Shown in pieces: positions 43,375 to 51,702 of a stretch of DNA of 64,000 nucleotides. Below the pieces are notes generated by a model, which searched no databases, was not told the origin of the DNA, and worked only from the letters and a program-made list of their open reading frames with translations. Position 1 is the stretch's first letter; each line of letters opens with the position of its first letter. The DNA lies in contig NZ_CAJPVI010000002.1 in NCBI RefSeq assembly GCF_905397435.1, positions 1-64,000 on the forward strand. The letters run 5' to 3'. The DNA is from Cupriavidus numazuensis (GTDB lineage Bacteria; Pseudomonadota; Gammaproteobacteria; Burkholderiales; Burkholderiaceae). The position numbers and the translations under genes are program-made.

Positions 43375-44118
43375 ATGGACGCACACGTCGACCACATCCT
43401 GATCGTCGATGACGACCGGGAAATCCGCGAACTGGTCTCCACCTATCTCACCAAGAACGGTCTGCGCACGACGGTGGCGCCCGATGGGCGGCACATGCGG
43501 GCGTTCCTGGAAGCCAATACCGTGGACCTGATCGTGCTCGACGTGATGATGCCCGGCGACGACGGCCTGGTGCTGTGCCGCGAACTGCGCGCGGGCAAGC
43601 ACAAGGCCACGCCGATCCTGATGCTGACCGCGCGCGACGACGAGACCGACCGCATCATCGGACTCGAGATGGGCGCCGACGACTACCTGGCCAAGCCGTT
43701 TGCGGCACGCGAACTGCTCGCGCGCATCAAGGCCGTGCTGCGCCGCACGCGGATGCTGCCGCCGAACCTGCAGATCACCGAAGCCGCGCAGGTCCTGGCC
43801 TTCGGCGACTGGGAACTCGATACCACCGCGCGGCACCTGATCGACCGCGACGGCACCATCGTCGCGCTGAGCGGCGCGGAGTACCGGTTGCTGCGCGTGT
43901 TCGTCGATCATCCGCAGCGCGTGCTGAACCGCGACCAGCTCCTTAACCTCACGCAGGGCCGCGAGGCCGAGATGTTCGAGCGTTCGGTCGACCTGCTGGT
44001 CAGCCGCCTGCGCCAGCGCCTCAATGACGATGCGCGCGAACCCAAACATATCAAGACCGTGCGCAACGAGGGCTATGTGTTCTCGATGCCCGTGGAGATC
44101 CGGGAGGCACGCCAGTGA
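43375..44118 (+). CDS. OmpR-family response regulator
   Basis: This 247-residue regulator has a receiver domain (about 1-125) with the acidic pair DDD near residue 12, phospho-acceptor Asp56 in LIVLDVMMPG and Lys in LAKPF, then a winged-helix DNA-binding domain (about 145-240, LSGAEYRLLRVFVDHPQRVLNRDQL). ATG 43375 has GAGG about eight bases upstream; a longer frame from a TTG at 43195 would cross the operators. Its stop overlaps the kinase GTG by four bases. The flanking dipZ and tlpA-like genes share its candidate binding repeats, so it likely controls periplasmic thiol redox. Confidence 0.92.
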   Translation: MDAHVDHILIVDDDREIRELVSTYLTKNGLRTTVAPDGRHMRAFLEANTVDLIVLDVMMPGDDGLVLCRELRAGKHKATPILMLTARDDETDRIIGLEMGADDYLAKPFAARELLARIKAVLRRTRMLPPNLQITEAAQVLAFGDWELDTTARHLIDRDGTIVALSGAEYRLLRVFVDHPQRVLNRDQLLNLTQGREAEMFERSVDLLVSRLRQRLNDDAREPKHIKTVRNEGYVFSMPVEIREARQ

Positions 44119-45422
44119 CCTTGACTTTGCCGCGCTGGGCCTGGCCTCGCACGCTCGGGGCGCGGCTCTTCCTGATCCTGCTCGCCGGCCTGGTTGTCGC
44201 GCACGGCTTGTCGTTCGGCGTGCTGTTCGCCGAGCGTTACATCTCGGCGCGCCAGGTGATGCTGGGCACGCTGGAAACCGATGTCGCCACCTCGGTGGCG
44301 ATCCTTGACCGGTTGCCAGCCAGTGAGCGGCCGCAGTGGCTGCCACGCGTGAATCGCGGCAACTATCAGTACATCCTGGGGCTCGGCCTGCCCGGCGTAC
44401 CGGAGATGTCGCAGCGGGGCCAGGATATTGCCGACCGGATCATGGGCGCGGGCGGAGGCCGCTTCGCGGTCCGCGTGGAATCCATCCCGGGCGATGGCAA
44501 GCGGTTGCAGGCGCACCTGACGCTCAGCGACGGCAGCCCGCTGACCATCGACGTGCATCCGCGCATGACGCCGATCGCGCAATGGCTGCCCTATGTGCTG
44601 GTGATCCAGTTGCTGCTGCTGGTGGTGTGCTGCTGGTTTGCCGTGCGGCTGTCGATCCGTCCGCTGGTGAAGCTTGCCGATGCCGCCGATGCGCTCGACC
44701 CGAACGCGAAGACCCCGCCGCTCGACGAGGACGGCCCGACCGAACTGGCGCGCGCGGCCCGTGCATTCAATGCCATGCGCGGACGCATCGCCAGGTTCGT
44801 GGAGGAGCGCGTGCAGATACTCGCCGCGATTTCCCACGACCTGCAGACGCCGATCACGCGCATGAAGCTGCGTGCCGAGATGGCCGACGACTCCGAAGAG
44901 AAGCGCAAGATGGTCAGCGATCTCGCGGAGATCGAGACGCTGGTGAAGGAAGGGCTTGCGTATGCGCGTTCGGCGCACGGTGGTGGCGAGAAGATGTCGC
45001 GGATCGACCTGTGTTCCTTTGTGGAAAGCCTGGTGTATGACTATCAGGACACCGGCAAGGACGTCACCGTGCAGCAGAGCGTTGGCTGCGCCATCGAGGC
45101 GCGCCCGCAGGCGCTGCGCCGCATCCTGACGAACCTGATCGACAACGCGATCAAGTTCGGCGGCGCGGCGGAGCTGAATGTGCGCCGCGATCAGGAAGCT
45201 GTCGTTATCGAAGTGCTGGACCGGGGTGCGGGCATCCCGGAGGACAAGCTCGAATCGGTGCTCCAGCCGTTCGTGCGGCTTGAAAACTCGCGCAGCCGCG
45301 AGACCGGCGGCACCGGGCTGGGCCTGGCGATCGCCCAGCAGCTCGCGGTAGCCATGGGCGGCTCGCTCAGGCTGCGCAATCGCGAGGGTGGGGGGCTTGC
45401 GGCGGAAGTCCGGCTGGGCTGA
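44115..45422 (+). CDS. Sensor histidine kinase
   Basis: This 435-residue kinase has two transmembrane helices (about 15-38 and 158-178) flanking a periplasmic sensor of about 120 residues. A HAMP domain (about 179-232), the phospho-accepting His241 in AAISHDLQTPITRMK, and a HATPase domain with DNAIKFG, DRGAGIP and GTGLGLAI follow. The start is GTG 44115, with GGGAGG upstream and a GTGA overlap with the regulator. The type is EnvZ/RstB-like. The periplasmic part has no cysteine, so direct thiol sensing is unlikely; the signal is unknown. Confidence 0.92.
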   Translation: MTLTLPRWAWPRTLGARLFLILLAGLVVAHGLSFGVLFAERYISARQVMLGTLETDVATSVAILDRLPASERPQWLPRVNRGNYQYILGLGLPGVPEMSQRGQDIADRIMGAGGGRFAVRVESIPGDGKRLQAHLTLSDGSPLTIDVHPRMTPIAQWLPYVLVIQLLLLVVCCWFAVRLSIRPLVKLADAADALDPNAKTPPLDEDGPTELARAARAFNAMRGRIARFVEERVQILAAISHDLQTPITRMKLRAEMADDSEEKRKMVSDLAEIETLVKEGLAYARSAHGGGEKMSRIDLCSFVESLVYDYQDTGKDVTVQQSVGCAIEARPQALRRILTNLIDNAIKFGGAAELNVRRDQEAVVIEVLDRGAGIPEDKLESVLQPFVRLENSRSRETGGTGLGLAIAQQLAVAMGGSLRLRNREGGGLAAEVRLG

Positions 45423-45443
45423 GCGCCCGCAGCCGCCCGGCAC

Positions 45444-45460
45444 TTTGTATGCGTTTGTAT
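45444..45460 (+). promoter_or_regulatory. Response-regulator box upstream of the tlpA-like gene
   Basis: TTTGTAT occurs at 45444-45450 and 45454-45460, again in 10-bp phase and nearly identical to the box at 43253-43269. A further inverted pair GTATCG (45457-45462) and CGATAC (45474-45479) overlaps it. It lies 150 bp before the thioredoxin gene. Confidence 0.55.
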
Positions 45461-45609
45461 CGCGGGCCTGCAACGATACGTGAACACGCAGACGCAGCCC
45501 TCACGCGCTAAGGGCGCGATACATCGGTCGCCTTAAATGCAAGCGTGGCAGCGCGTTCTACCCGAGCGACGCGGCTGCCGCGCCCACTGCCCAACGACCA
45601 GCCCTGACC

Positions 45610-46179
45610 ATGCGCACACTATTTCGCGCCGCTCTTGCGGCGGCTATCCTCCTCACCGTCTACCTCTTCGGCACCGGTTTCAGTGCCTACTCCAGCCCCG
45701 CGGTCGGCGACCAAGGCAAGGCCCCCGAATTCACCGGCATCGACCACTGGCTGAACTCGCCGCCGCTGACGATGCAGTCGCTGCGCGGCAAGGTCGTGCT
45801 GGTCGACTTCTGGACGTACTCGTGCATCAACTGCATCAACACGCTGCCGTACGTGAAGCAGTGGCACGAGAAGTACAAGGACCAGGGGCTGGTCGTCGTC
45901 GGCGTGCATACGCCGGAGTTTCCGTACGAAAAGTCGACCGCCAATGTGCAGGAGGCGATCCGGCGCTTGGATATCCGCTATCCGGTCGCGCAGGACAACG
46001 CCTACGGCACGTGGTCGGCCTTCCACAATCGCTACTGGCCGGCTACCTACCTGATCGACGCAGACGGACGCATCGTGTACCAGCACTATGGCGAAGGGCG
46101 CTACGCCGAGACCGAGGCCGCCATCCAGAAGCTGCTGGCGCAGCGCAAGTCACGGCCCGAGGAACCTAAGTCGAAATAG
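45610..46179 (+). CDS. TlpA-like periplasmic thioredoxin
   Basis: This 189-residue thiol-disulfide protein has one N-terminal membrane anchor or signal (about 5-27) and a redoxin domain with the active site CINC (Cys72, Cys75) in FWTYSCINCINTLP. The sequence HTPEFPYEKS and WPATYLIDADG repeats what is seen in the DipZ redoxin domain, so the two arose from a common source. It probably receives electrons from DipZ and reduces a periplasmic partner. It follows the two-component genes by 187 bp with a candidate regulator box between. Confidence 0.92.
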   Translation: MRTLFRAALAAAILLTVYLFGTGFSAYSSPAVGDQGKAPEFTGIDHWLNSPPLTMQSLRGKVVLVDFWTYSCINCINTLPYVKQWHEKYKDQGLVVVGVHTPEFPYEKSTANVQEAIRRLDIRYPVAQDNAYGTWSAFHNRYWPATYLIDADGRIVYQHYGEGRYAETEAAIQKLLAQRKSRPEEPKSK

Positions 46180-46261
46180 ATCGTTGGTCCAGGCGCGGAA
46201 CCTTCATAGACTTCAGCAAAGGCCGGTGCAGCCAGTGTCCGGCGCTTTGCAAGGAGTCTCC

Positions 46262-46396
46262 ATGGCGAATCTGCTCGACTGGATCACCGCGATCGGCGCG
46301 GCCGTGGTTGTGTACGCGGCTGTGCGGTATCCGATCTACCCGCCCGGTTTCTACGACGAAGACCCGGCCAGGAGCCAGGCGCGGCAACCTCACTGA
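46262..46396 (+). CDS. 44-residue single-helix membrane protein
   Basis: This is a short gene with a good AAGGAG site about seven bases before ATG 46262. The product has one hydrophobic helix (LDWITAIGAAVVVYAAV) followed by RYPIYPPGFYDEDPA and a polar tail. I do not recognise a family. It lies 80 bp after the thioredoxin gene on the same strand, so it may belong to that transcript, perhaps as a small membrane partner. Confidence 0.55.
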   Translation: MANLLDWITAIGAAVVVYAAVRYPIYPPGFYDEDPARSQARQPH

Positions 46397-46412
46397 CGCG
46401 TCTTCAGGCTAT

Positions 46413-46431
46413 TTTCCTGAATTTCAGGAAA
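46413..46431. promoter_or_regulatory. 19-bp perfect palindromic operator
   Basis: TTTCCTGAATTTCAGGAAA is a 9-bp perfect inverted repeat around one base. A -10-like GATAAT follows at 46442-46447, so the palindrome overlaps the -35 position of a promoter for the oxidoreductase at 46550. There is no T-run, which argues against a terminator. The repressor is unknown. Confidence 0.6.
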
Positions 46432-46549
46432 GTGATTGCCGGATAATCCAGCTAATCAAGCAAGTCAATTGCAGCTACGCTACAGTCCATCTCCCTGAAC
46501 CGGCTTGCAGACACGCCTGCAGGCCGGCACGAACCACCGGACTGTCACC

Positions 46550-47566
46550 ATGAAAGCCATTGGCCTGACCCGCTACCTGCCCATTTCCGACACCGATTCG
46601 CTGGTCGACATCGAACTCGAAACGCCGACTGCGTCGGGCCACGACATGCTGGTGAAAGTCGAGGCCATCGCCGTCAATCCGGTCGACACCAAGGTCCGCG
46701 CGCCGAAGCCGCAGGTCGAACCGACGCCGCGCGTGCTGGGCTGGGATGCAGCCGGCACGGTGGTCGTCGTGGGGCCGGATGTCAGCCTGTTCAAGGTTGG
46801 CGATCCGGTCTACTACGCGGGCAGCATCACGCGCCCCGGCGCCAATGCGGAATACCACCTTGTTGATGAGCGCATTGCTGGGCACAAGCCAGCTTCGCTC
46901 GATTTCGCACACGCCGCTGCGCTGCCGCTGACGGCCATCACCGCGTGGGAAGCGCTGTTCGACCGGCTCGGCGTGTCGCCCAAGGGCGACGATGCGGGCA
47001 AGTCGGTGCTGATCATTGGCGGTGCGGGCGGCGTGGGGTCCATCGGCATCCAGCTTGCCAAGACGCTGGCGGGGCTGACGGTGATTGCCACGGCGGCGCG
47101 GCCGGAGTCGCAGGCGTGGTGCCGGCGGCTGGGCGCGGACCATACCGTGGACCATCGCAGCGACATGGCGGCGCAACTGAAGGCGCTCGGGTTTGCGCAG
47201 GTCGACTACATCCTGTGCTTCAACGATACCGATGGCCATTTCCCGGCCATGGCGGACCTGATCGCGCCGCAGGGCAAGATCTGCACGATCGTCGAGAACG
47301 CGGCGCCGCTGCCGGTGGAACGGCTCAAGAGCAAGAGCGCGGCGTTCGTGTGGGAGTTCATGTTCACGCGCGCGATGTTCGGCACGCCCGACATGATCGC
47401 GCAGCACCGGTTGCTCAACGAAGTGGCGCGGCTGGTCGATGCCGGCCGGCTGCAGACCACGGTAGGCGAGCACCTCGGCACGATCAACGCGGCAAACCTG
47501 CGCCGAGCCCACGCCATGCTGGAAGGCGGCAAGACCATCGGCAAGCTGGTGCTGGAAGGGTTCTGA
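46550..47566 (+). CDS. Zinc-type alcohol dehydrogenase-like / quinone oxidoreductase (MDR family)
   Basis: This 338-residue medium-chain dehydrogenase/reductase is of the QOR/ZADH type that reduces quinones or enones with NADPH. The GroES-like N-domain (about 1-130) has AVNPVDTKVR, and the Rossmann domain carries IIGGAGGVGSIGIQLAK. The catalytic zinc ligands of true alcohol dehydrogenases are absent. ATG 46550 matches the family start (MKAIGLTRY); the ribosome-binding site is weak. The gene stands alone behind a palindromic operator, which suggests induction by an electrophile or quinone. Confidence 0.9.
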   Translation: MKAIGLTRYLPISDTDSLVDIELETPTASGHDMLVKVEAIAVNPVDTKVRAPKPQVEPTPRVLGWDAAGTVVVVGPDVSLFKVGDPVYYAGSITRPGANAEYHLVDERIAGHKPASLDFAHAAALPLTAITAWEALFDRLGVSPKGDDAGKSVLIIGGAGGVGSIGIQLAKTLAGLTVIATAARPESQAWCRRLGADHTVDHRSDMAAQLKALGFAQVDYILCFNDTDGHFPAMADLIAPQGKICTIVENAAPLPVERLKSKSAAFVWEFMFTRAMFGTPDMIAQHRLLNEVARLVDAGRLQTTVGEHLGTINAANLRRAHAMLEGGKTIGKLVLEGF

Positions 47567-47588
47567 GCCGGCTGTCCGAACGCATCAA

Positions 47589-47632
47589 GCAGAAAGCGCC
47601 TGCCGCACATCGTGCAGACAGGCGCTTTCTGC
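47589..47632. terminator. Intrinsic-terminator-like hairpin
   Basis: GCAGAAAGCGCCTG (47589-47602) and CAGGCGCTTTCTGC (47619-47632) make a 14-bp perfect stem with a 16-base loop. It lies between the converging oxidoreductase and GYD genes. T-rich flanks are weak on both sides. Confidence 0.6.
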
Positions 47633-47645
47633 GTTTAGGTACGTA

Positions 47646-47939
47646 TCAACGCACCTTGCCGAGAATTCCCTGCATTTCGTCGGCGTTGAACGCGCGCAGC
47701 GTTTGCGTGCGGACATTGCCCTGGGCCCCGACCGTCAAGCCGAAGGCTGTCATCGCTTCATCATCGGGTGCTTCCATGACCAGCGCGAGGTCATAAGCGC
47801 CGAGCGTCCAGTAGATCTCCTTTATCTGCACGCCGAGCTGGGCGCCCATTTCCCGCACGGCGGCGGCACGCTTGGTCGTGTCCTTCACGCTGCGGATGCC
47901 CTGGTCGGTGAAGTTTGCCAGCACGAGGTATCGGGTCAT
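47646..47939 (-). CDS. GYD-domain protein
   Basis: This 97-residue alpha/beta-barrel-like small protein of the GYD family (PF08734) starts MTRYLVLANFTDQGIRSVKD and has the naming motif in TLGAYDLALVMEAPDDEA. GGAG lies about eight bases before ATG 47939. Family function is unknown; members often stand alone. Nothing recognisable lies in the 286 bp between it and badR. Confidence 0.88.
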   Translation of the reverse strand: MTRYLVLANFTDQGIRSVKDTTKRAAAVREMGAQLGVQIKEIYWTLGAYDLALVMEAPDDEAMTAFGLTVGAQGNVRTQTLRAFNADEMQGILGKVR

Positions 47940-48225
47940 GTGAGTCTCCGGCGGAATGGGTCGGCGCCGTCGGCGCAGGCGCGGACGGTGGTTCAGGGCT
48001 TCGGAGCGTTGTTGGCGTAGCCCGGGCAGCGTGTGCCAGGGCCTCCGCCGCGGGAGGTCGCGCGGTAAAGCGCTCGCGCCTCGAGGGAAAGGCGCCCTTG
48101 CGTCTGAGCAAGCCTGCGTTGACGCAAGTTGCGCGCCACCGGCCATGCCAGGCGGCTTCCCGGTCTTCGGTACTGGCGGATGGTGCGGCCGGCGCGCCGC
48201 ATGGTTGCAAATCCGATATTGCCAG

Positions 48226-48738
48226 TCAGTCGCTTTCGGCGTCCGACGCGCCGACATCGAGCGCGCGCATGTTGTCCAGCAGCTTTAGCAGGTAATGCAA
48301 CGTGTGCGTGAGGTCATTCGTGGAGAAGCCTTCCAGCGCGCGCTCGTAGTAGTCGCGAATCTTCGGCTGCGCCTGGTGCAGCCATACCTCACGCCCCGTT
48401 TCGCTCATCCGCACCAGCCTTGACCGGCGGTCGCGCGCATCCGGCGCGAGGCTCACATGCCCGTCCCGCTCCATGCGGCTGACCAGCCCCGACAGGTTCT
48501 GGCGGCTCACCATCAGGTAGTGCGCCAGGTCTCCCACGCTCATGCCATTGGCGGCCTCCGGCCGCGACAACGCGCCCAGTACCGCCCATTGCTGCGTGGT
48601 CAGGCCTTCCGCTTCCACGGCGCGCGAACCCGTCTTATGCAACATGTTTGCGCATTGGTAAAGGCGGAAGAACAGCCGGTTGGCCAGTTCCATCCGCGCG
48701 TTTGGGGCGATATCGTCGCCAAATTCCGGGTTAACCAT
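48226..48738 (-). CDS. badR: MarR-family regulator, probable BadR
   Basis: This 170-residue MarR repressor has a winged helix (about 45-125) with AVLGALSRPEAANGMSVGDLA, SRQNLSGLVSRMERDGHV and the wing DARDRRSRLV. It is divergent from badH-badI-aliB-aliA. In Rhodopseudomonas palustris BadR of the same family represses this gene set and is relieved by 2-ketocyclohexanecarboxyl-CoA, so the assignment follows context. ATG 48738 is preferred over a longer frame to 48798, which would cover the operator at 48791-48810. The site upstream is weak. Confidence 0.85.
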   Translation of the reverse strand: MVNPEFGDDIAPNARMELANRLFFRLYQCANMLHKTGSRAVEAEGLTTQQWAVLGALSRPEAANGMSVGDLAHYLMVSRQNLSGLVSRMERDGHVSLAPDARDRRSRLVRMSETGREVWLHQAQPKIRDYYERALEGFSTNDLTHTLHYLLKLLDNMRALDVGASDAESD

Positions 48739-48790
48739 GATCCGATCCACTGAGTAAGAGCCTTGCGTGACAGCGCTACACAGCCTAGTA

Positions 48791-48810
48791 TAGGTCAATA
48801 TATTTACCTA
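48791..48810. promoter_or_regulatory. BadR operator candidate
   Basis: TAGGT (48791-48795) and ACCTA (48806-48810) enclose the self-complementary AATATATT, giving a 20-bp palindrome with a single mismatched pair. It lies between the divergent badR and badH genes, where a MarR dimer would cover both promoters. Confidence 0.65.
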
Positions 48811-48874
48811 ATTCGGTGACGGCGCGTGACGCAATGGCGGCACGATAGCACCGGAGACCTTCTCGGAGATAGCC

Positions 48875-49642
48875 ATGCAGGGACTGAAAGGCAAAACGGT
48901 CATCGTGACCGGCGGCGGTGGTGGTATCGGCGGCGCAACATGTTTGCGCTTTGCGCGCGAAGGCGCGGCGGTGGCTGTGCTCGACCTCAGTGCGGAGGCG
49001 GCGCAGAAGGTGGCGGACCGTATTACCGAAGCCGGCGGCAAGGCGCTGGCAATTCAGTGCGACATTACGGATCGCGCCAGCGTGGATTTGGCCGTCGCCG
49101 CGGTGTGTGAAGGGCTGGGCCCTGTCGATGTTCTCGTCAACAACGCGGGCTGGGACGTGTTCCGTCCCTTCACCAAGACCGAGCCCGCGCAATGGGAACG
49201 CCTGATCGCCATTAACCTGACCGGCGCGCTGCATATGCATCACGCGGTGCTGCCCGGCATGGTGGAGCGCAAGCAGGGCCGCATCGTCAATATCGCGTCC
49301 GACGCGGCGCGCGTGGGCTCGTCCGGCGAAGCCGTCTATGCCGCGTGCAAGGGCGGGCTGGTGTCGTTCTCCAAGACCATCGCACGCGAACATGCGCGCC
49401 ACGGCATCACCGTCAACGTGGTGTGCCCGGGGCCGACGCAGACCGCGCTGTTTGAAGACTACAAGCAGGGCGCGGGCAACCCCGAAAAGCTCATGGAAGC
49501 GTTCACGCGCTCGATTCCGCTCGGCCGCATCGGTCAGCCCGATGACCTGCCGGGCGCGATTACCTTCTTTGCCAGCGACGATGCGGCATTCATTACCGGA
49601 CAGGTGCTCAGCGTGTCCGGCGGACTGACCATGAACGGCTGA
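48875..49642 (+). CDS. badH: 2-Hydroxycyclohexanecarboxyl-CoA dehydrogenase (SDR)
   Basis: This 255-residue short-chain dehydrogenase would oxidise 2-hydroxycyclohexanecarboxyl-CoA to the 2-keto form with NAD. The nucleotide-binding TGGGGGIGG starts near residue 12, the structural NNAG follows, and the catalytic Ser, Tyr and Lys lie in IASDAARVG and YAACKGG. SDRs are hard to assign alone; the name rests on the neighbours badI, aliB and aliA and the divergent MarR gene, the same set as in R. palustris. GGAG lies upstream of the ATG. Confidence 0.88.
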   Translation: MQGLKGKTVIVTGGGGGIGGATCLRFAREGAAVAVLDLSAEAAQKVADRITEAGGKALAIQCDITDRASVDLAVAAVCEGLGPVDVLVNNAGWDVFRPFTKTEPAQWERLIAINLTGALHMHHAVLPGMVERKQGRIVNIASDAARVGSSGEAVYAACKGGLVSFSKTIAREHARHGITVNVVCPGPTQTALFEDYKQGAGNPEKLMEAFTRSIPLGRIGQPDDLPGAITFFASDDAAFITGQVLSVSGGLTMNG

Positions 49643-49690
49643 GCCCGGCGCTCGCCACCCCAATCGGCAATACACAGGAGACAGATCACC

Positions 49691-50473
49691 ATGCAGTACG
49701 AAGACATCCTCTATGAAGTCCGCAACGGCGCAGCCTGGATCACCATCAACCGCGCGGAGAAGATGAATGCGTTCCGTGGCCGTACCTGCGACGAGCTGAT
49801 CCACGCGATCAACCGCGCGGGCTATGACCGCGAGATCGGCGCAATCGTGTTGGCCGGCGCCGGCGACAAGGCGTTCTGCACCGGCGGAGACCAGTCCGCG
49901 CATGAAGGGCAGTATGACGGGCGCGGCACCATCGGGCTGCCGATGGAAGAGCTGCACAACGCCATCCGCGACGTGCCCAAGCCGGTCATCGCACGCGTAC
50001 AGGGCTACGCCATCGGCGGCGGCAATGTGCTGTGCACGATCTGCGATTTCACCATCGCGTCCGAGAAGGCCGTGTTCGGGCAGGTCGGGCCGAAGGTGGG
50101 CTCGGTCGATCCCGGCTATGGCACGGCCTATCTGGCCCGCGTCGTCGGCGAAAAGAAGGCGCGCGAGATCTGGTACCTGTGCCGCCGCTATCCCGCAGCC
50201 GAAGCACTGGCCATGGGCCTCGTCAACGCCGTGGTGCCGCACGAGCAGCTCGATGCCGAGGTGCAGAAGTGGTGCGACGAGATCCTCGACAAGAGCCCGA
50301 CTGCGGTCGCCATTGCCAAGCGCTCGTTCAACATGGACACGGCCCACCAGAGCGGCATCGCCGGCATGGGCATGTATGCGCTGAAGCTCTATTACGACAC
50401 CGAGGAATCGCGCGAGGGCGTCAAGGCGTTCCAGGAAAAGCGCAAGCCCGAATTCCGCAAGTACGCGAAGTAA
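49691..50473 (+). CDS. badI: 2-Ketocyclohexanecarboxyl-CoA hydrolase (ring cleavage)
   Basis: This 260-residue crotonase-family enzyme would open the 2-ketocyclohexanecarboxyl-CoA ring by hydrolysis to pimelyl-CoA. Oxyanion-hole parts are in TGGDQSAHEGQYDGRG and GYAIGGGNVL, and KVGSVDPGYG is shared with the related naphthoate synthase MenB, which also acts on a ring ketone. Its place between badH and aliB decides for BadI over MenB. AGGAGAC precedes the ATG. It would feed pimelyl-CoA to beta-oxidation. Confidence 0.9.
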   Translation: MQYEDILYEVRNGAAWITINRAEKMNAFRGRTCDELIHAINRAGYDREIGAIVLAGAGDKAFCTGGDQSAHEGQYDGRGTIGLPMEELHNAIRDVPKPVIARVQGYAIGGGNVLCTICDFTIASEKAVFGQVGPKVGSVDPGYGTAYLARVVGEKKAREIWYLCRRYPAAEALAMGLVNAVVPHEQLDAEVQKWCDEILDKSPTAVAIAKRSFNMDTAHQSGIAGMGMYALKLYYDTEESREGVKAFQEKRKPEFRKYAK

Positions 50474-50502
50474 GGCGCAGACAGGCAGATCGAGGAAACA
50501 TC

Positions 50503-51654
50503 ATGAATCCCTACCTCAACGAAGACCTGCAGGCGCTGGCCGAGCATGCGCGCCGGTTTGCCGATGCGTGCATCGCACCCGGTTTCCTGGAGCGTGACAA
50601 GACGCGCGTGCTGGACCGCTCGCTGATGCGGCAGATGGGCGAGATGGGCTTCATCGGCCCCGAGCTGCCCGAAGCGTACGGCGGGCAGGGCATGGGTTGC
50701 CTGGCCGCCGGCGTGATCCATGAAGCCGTGGCGCGCGCGGACCTGAGCATGTCCTATGTCAACCTGCTGGCGTCGCTCAACGGTCAGATCCTCGCGCAGC
50801 ATGCATTGCCTGAAGTGGGGCGGCCGTGGCTGCAGCGGCTCACCCGGGGCGAGGCGCTGCTCGCGATTGCGCTGACCGAGCCGCGTGGCGGATCGGACGC
50901 GGGCAGCCTGCGGCTGCGCATGGAACGCGTCGGCGACAGCTATGTGCTCAACGGCGAGAAGACGTCGATTTCGGCAGCCGACCAGGCCGATGCCGCGGTC
51001 GTGTTTGCCCGCACGGGCAGCGTCGAGGACGGCGCGCGCGGTATTTCGGCCGTACTCGTGCCGATGGATCTGCCCGGCGTCACGCGCAGCCGCTTTGATT
51101 GCCACGGCCAGCGCGCGATCGGGCGCGGCTCGATCTTCTTCGAGAACGTGCGCGTGCCGGCGGACCACCTGCTGGGCAAGGAAGGCGAAGGGTTTGTGCA
51201 GGTGATGCAGGGCTTCGATTTCTCGCGGGCGCTGATCGGCCTGCAGGTGCTGGCGGTGGCGCAGGCCGCGCTCGACGAAACGTGGGAATACGTGGCCGAG
51301 CGCCAGGCTTTTGGCAAGCCGCTGTCGGCCTTCCAGGGTGTATCGCATCCGCTTGCGGATTTCGAGACGCAGGTGACGGCCGCGCGCTTGCTGTGCCTGC
51401 AGACGCTCTGGCTCAAGGACCATGGCCTGCCGCACACGTCCGAGGCTGCCATGTGCAAGTGGTGGGCGCCACGGCTTGCCTACGACGTAGTGCATCAGTG
51501 CCTGCTGTCGTTCGGGCATGGCGGCTATGACCGCGGAGTGATGGAGCAGCGCCTGCGCGATGTGCTGGGCTTCCAGATCGGCGACGGCACGGCCCAGATC
51601 ATGAAGACCATCATCGCGCGGCACCGTGCCGGGCGCGCCGCGGTGCCGGCCTGA
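50503..51654 (+). CDS. aliB: Cyclohexanecarboxyl-CoA dehydrogenase
   Basis: This 383-residue acyl-CoA dehydrogenase fold protein would desaturate cyclohexanecarboxyl-CoA to cyclohex-1-enecarboxyl-CoA with FAD. Signatures are IALTEPRGGSDAGSL (flavin and substrate loop), RQAFGKPLSAFQGV, and FGHGGYDRGVMEQRLRDV near the C-terminus. GAGGAAAC lies just before ATG 50503. Order and spacing with badH, badI and aliA match the alicyclic acid cluster of R. palustris. Confidence 0.9.
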   Translation: MNPYLNEDLQALAEHARRFADACIAPGFLERDKTRVLDRSLMRQMGEMGFIGPELPEAYGGQGMGCLAAGVIHEAVARADLSMSYVNLLASLNGQILAQHALPEVGRPWLQRLTRGEALLAIALTEPRGGSDAGSLRLRMERVGDSYVLNGEKTSISAADQADAAVVFARTGSVEDGARGISAVLVPMDLPGVTRSRFDCHGQRAIGRGSIFFENVRVPADHLLGKEGEGFVQVMQGFDFSRALIGLQVLAVAQAALDETWEYVAERQAFGKPLSAFQGVSHPLADFETQVTAARLLCLQTLWLKDHGLPHTSEAAMCKWWAPRLAYDVVHQCLLSFGHGGYDRGVMEQRLRDVLGFQIGDGTAQIMKTIIARHRAGRAAVPA

Positions 51655-51702
51655 GGCCGCGCACGGGCCGGGCCATCAACACAAGAACACAGGAGACAAG
51701 CC

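Noticed and set aside
46413..46431. Intrinsic terminator for the microprotein gene
   Set aside because: No T-run follows on either strand and the dyad overlaps a likely promoter, so an operator fits better.
49691..50473. MenB (naphthoate synthase)
   Set aside because: Sequence features overlap, but the gene lies inside a badH-aliB-aliA operon with a badR-type regulator and no menaquinone genes are near.
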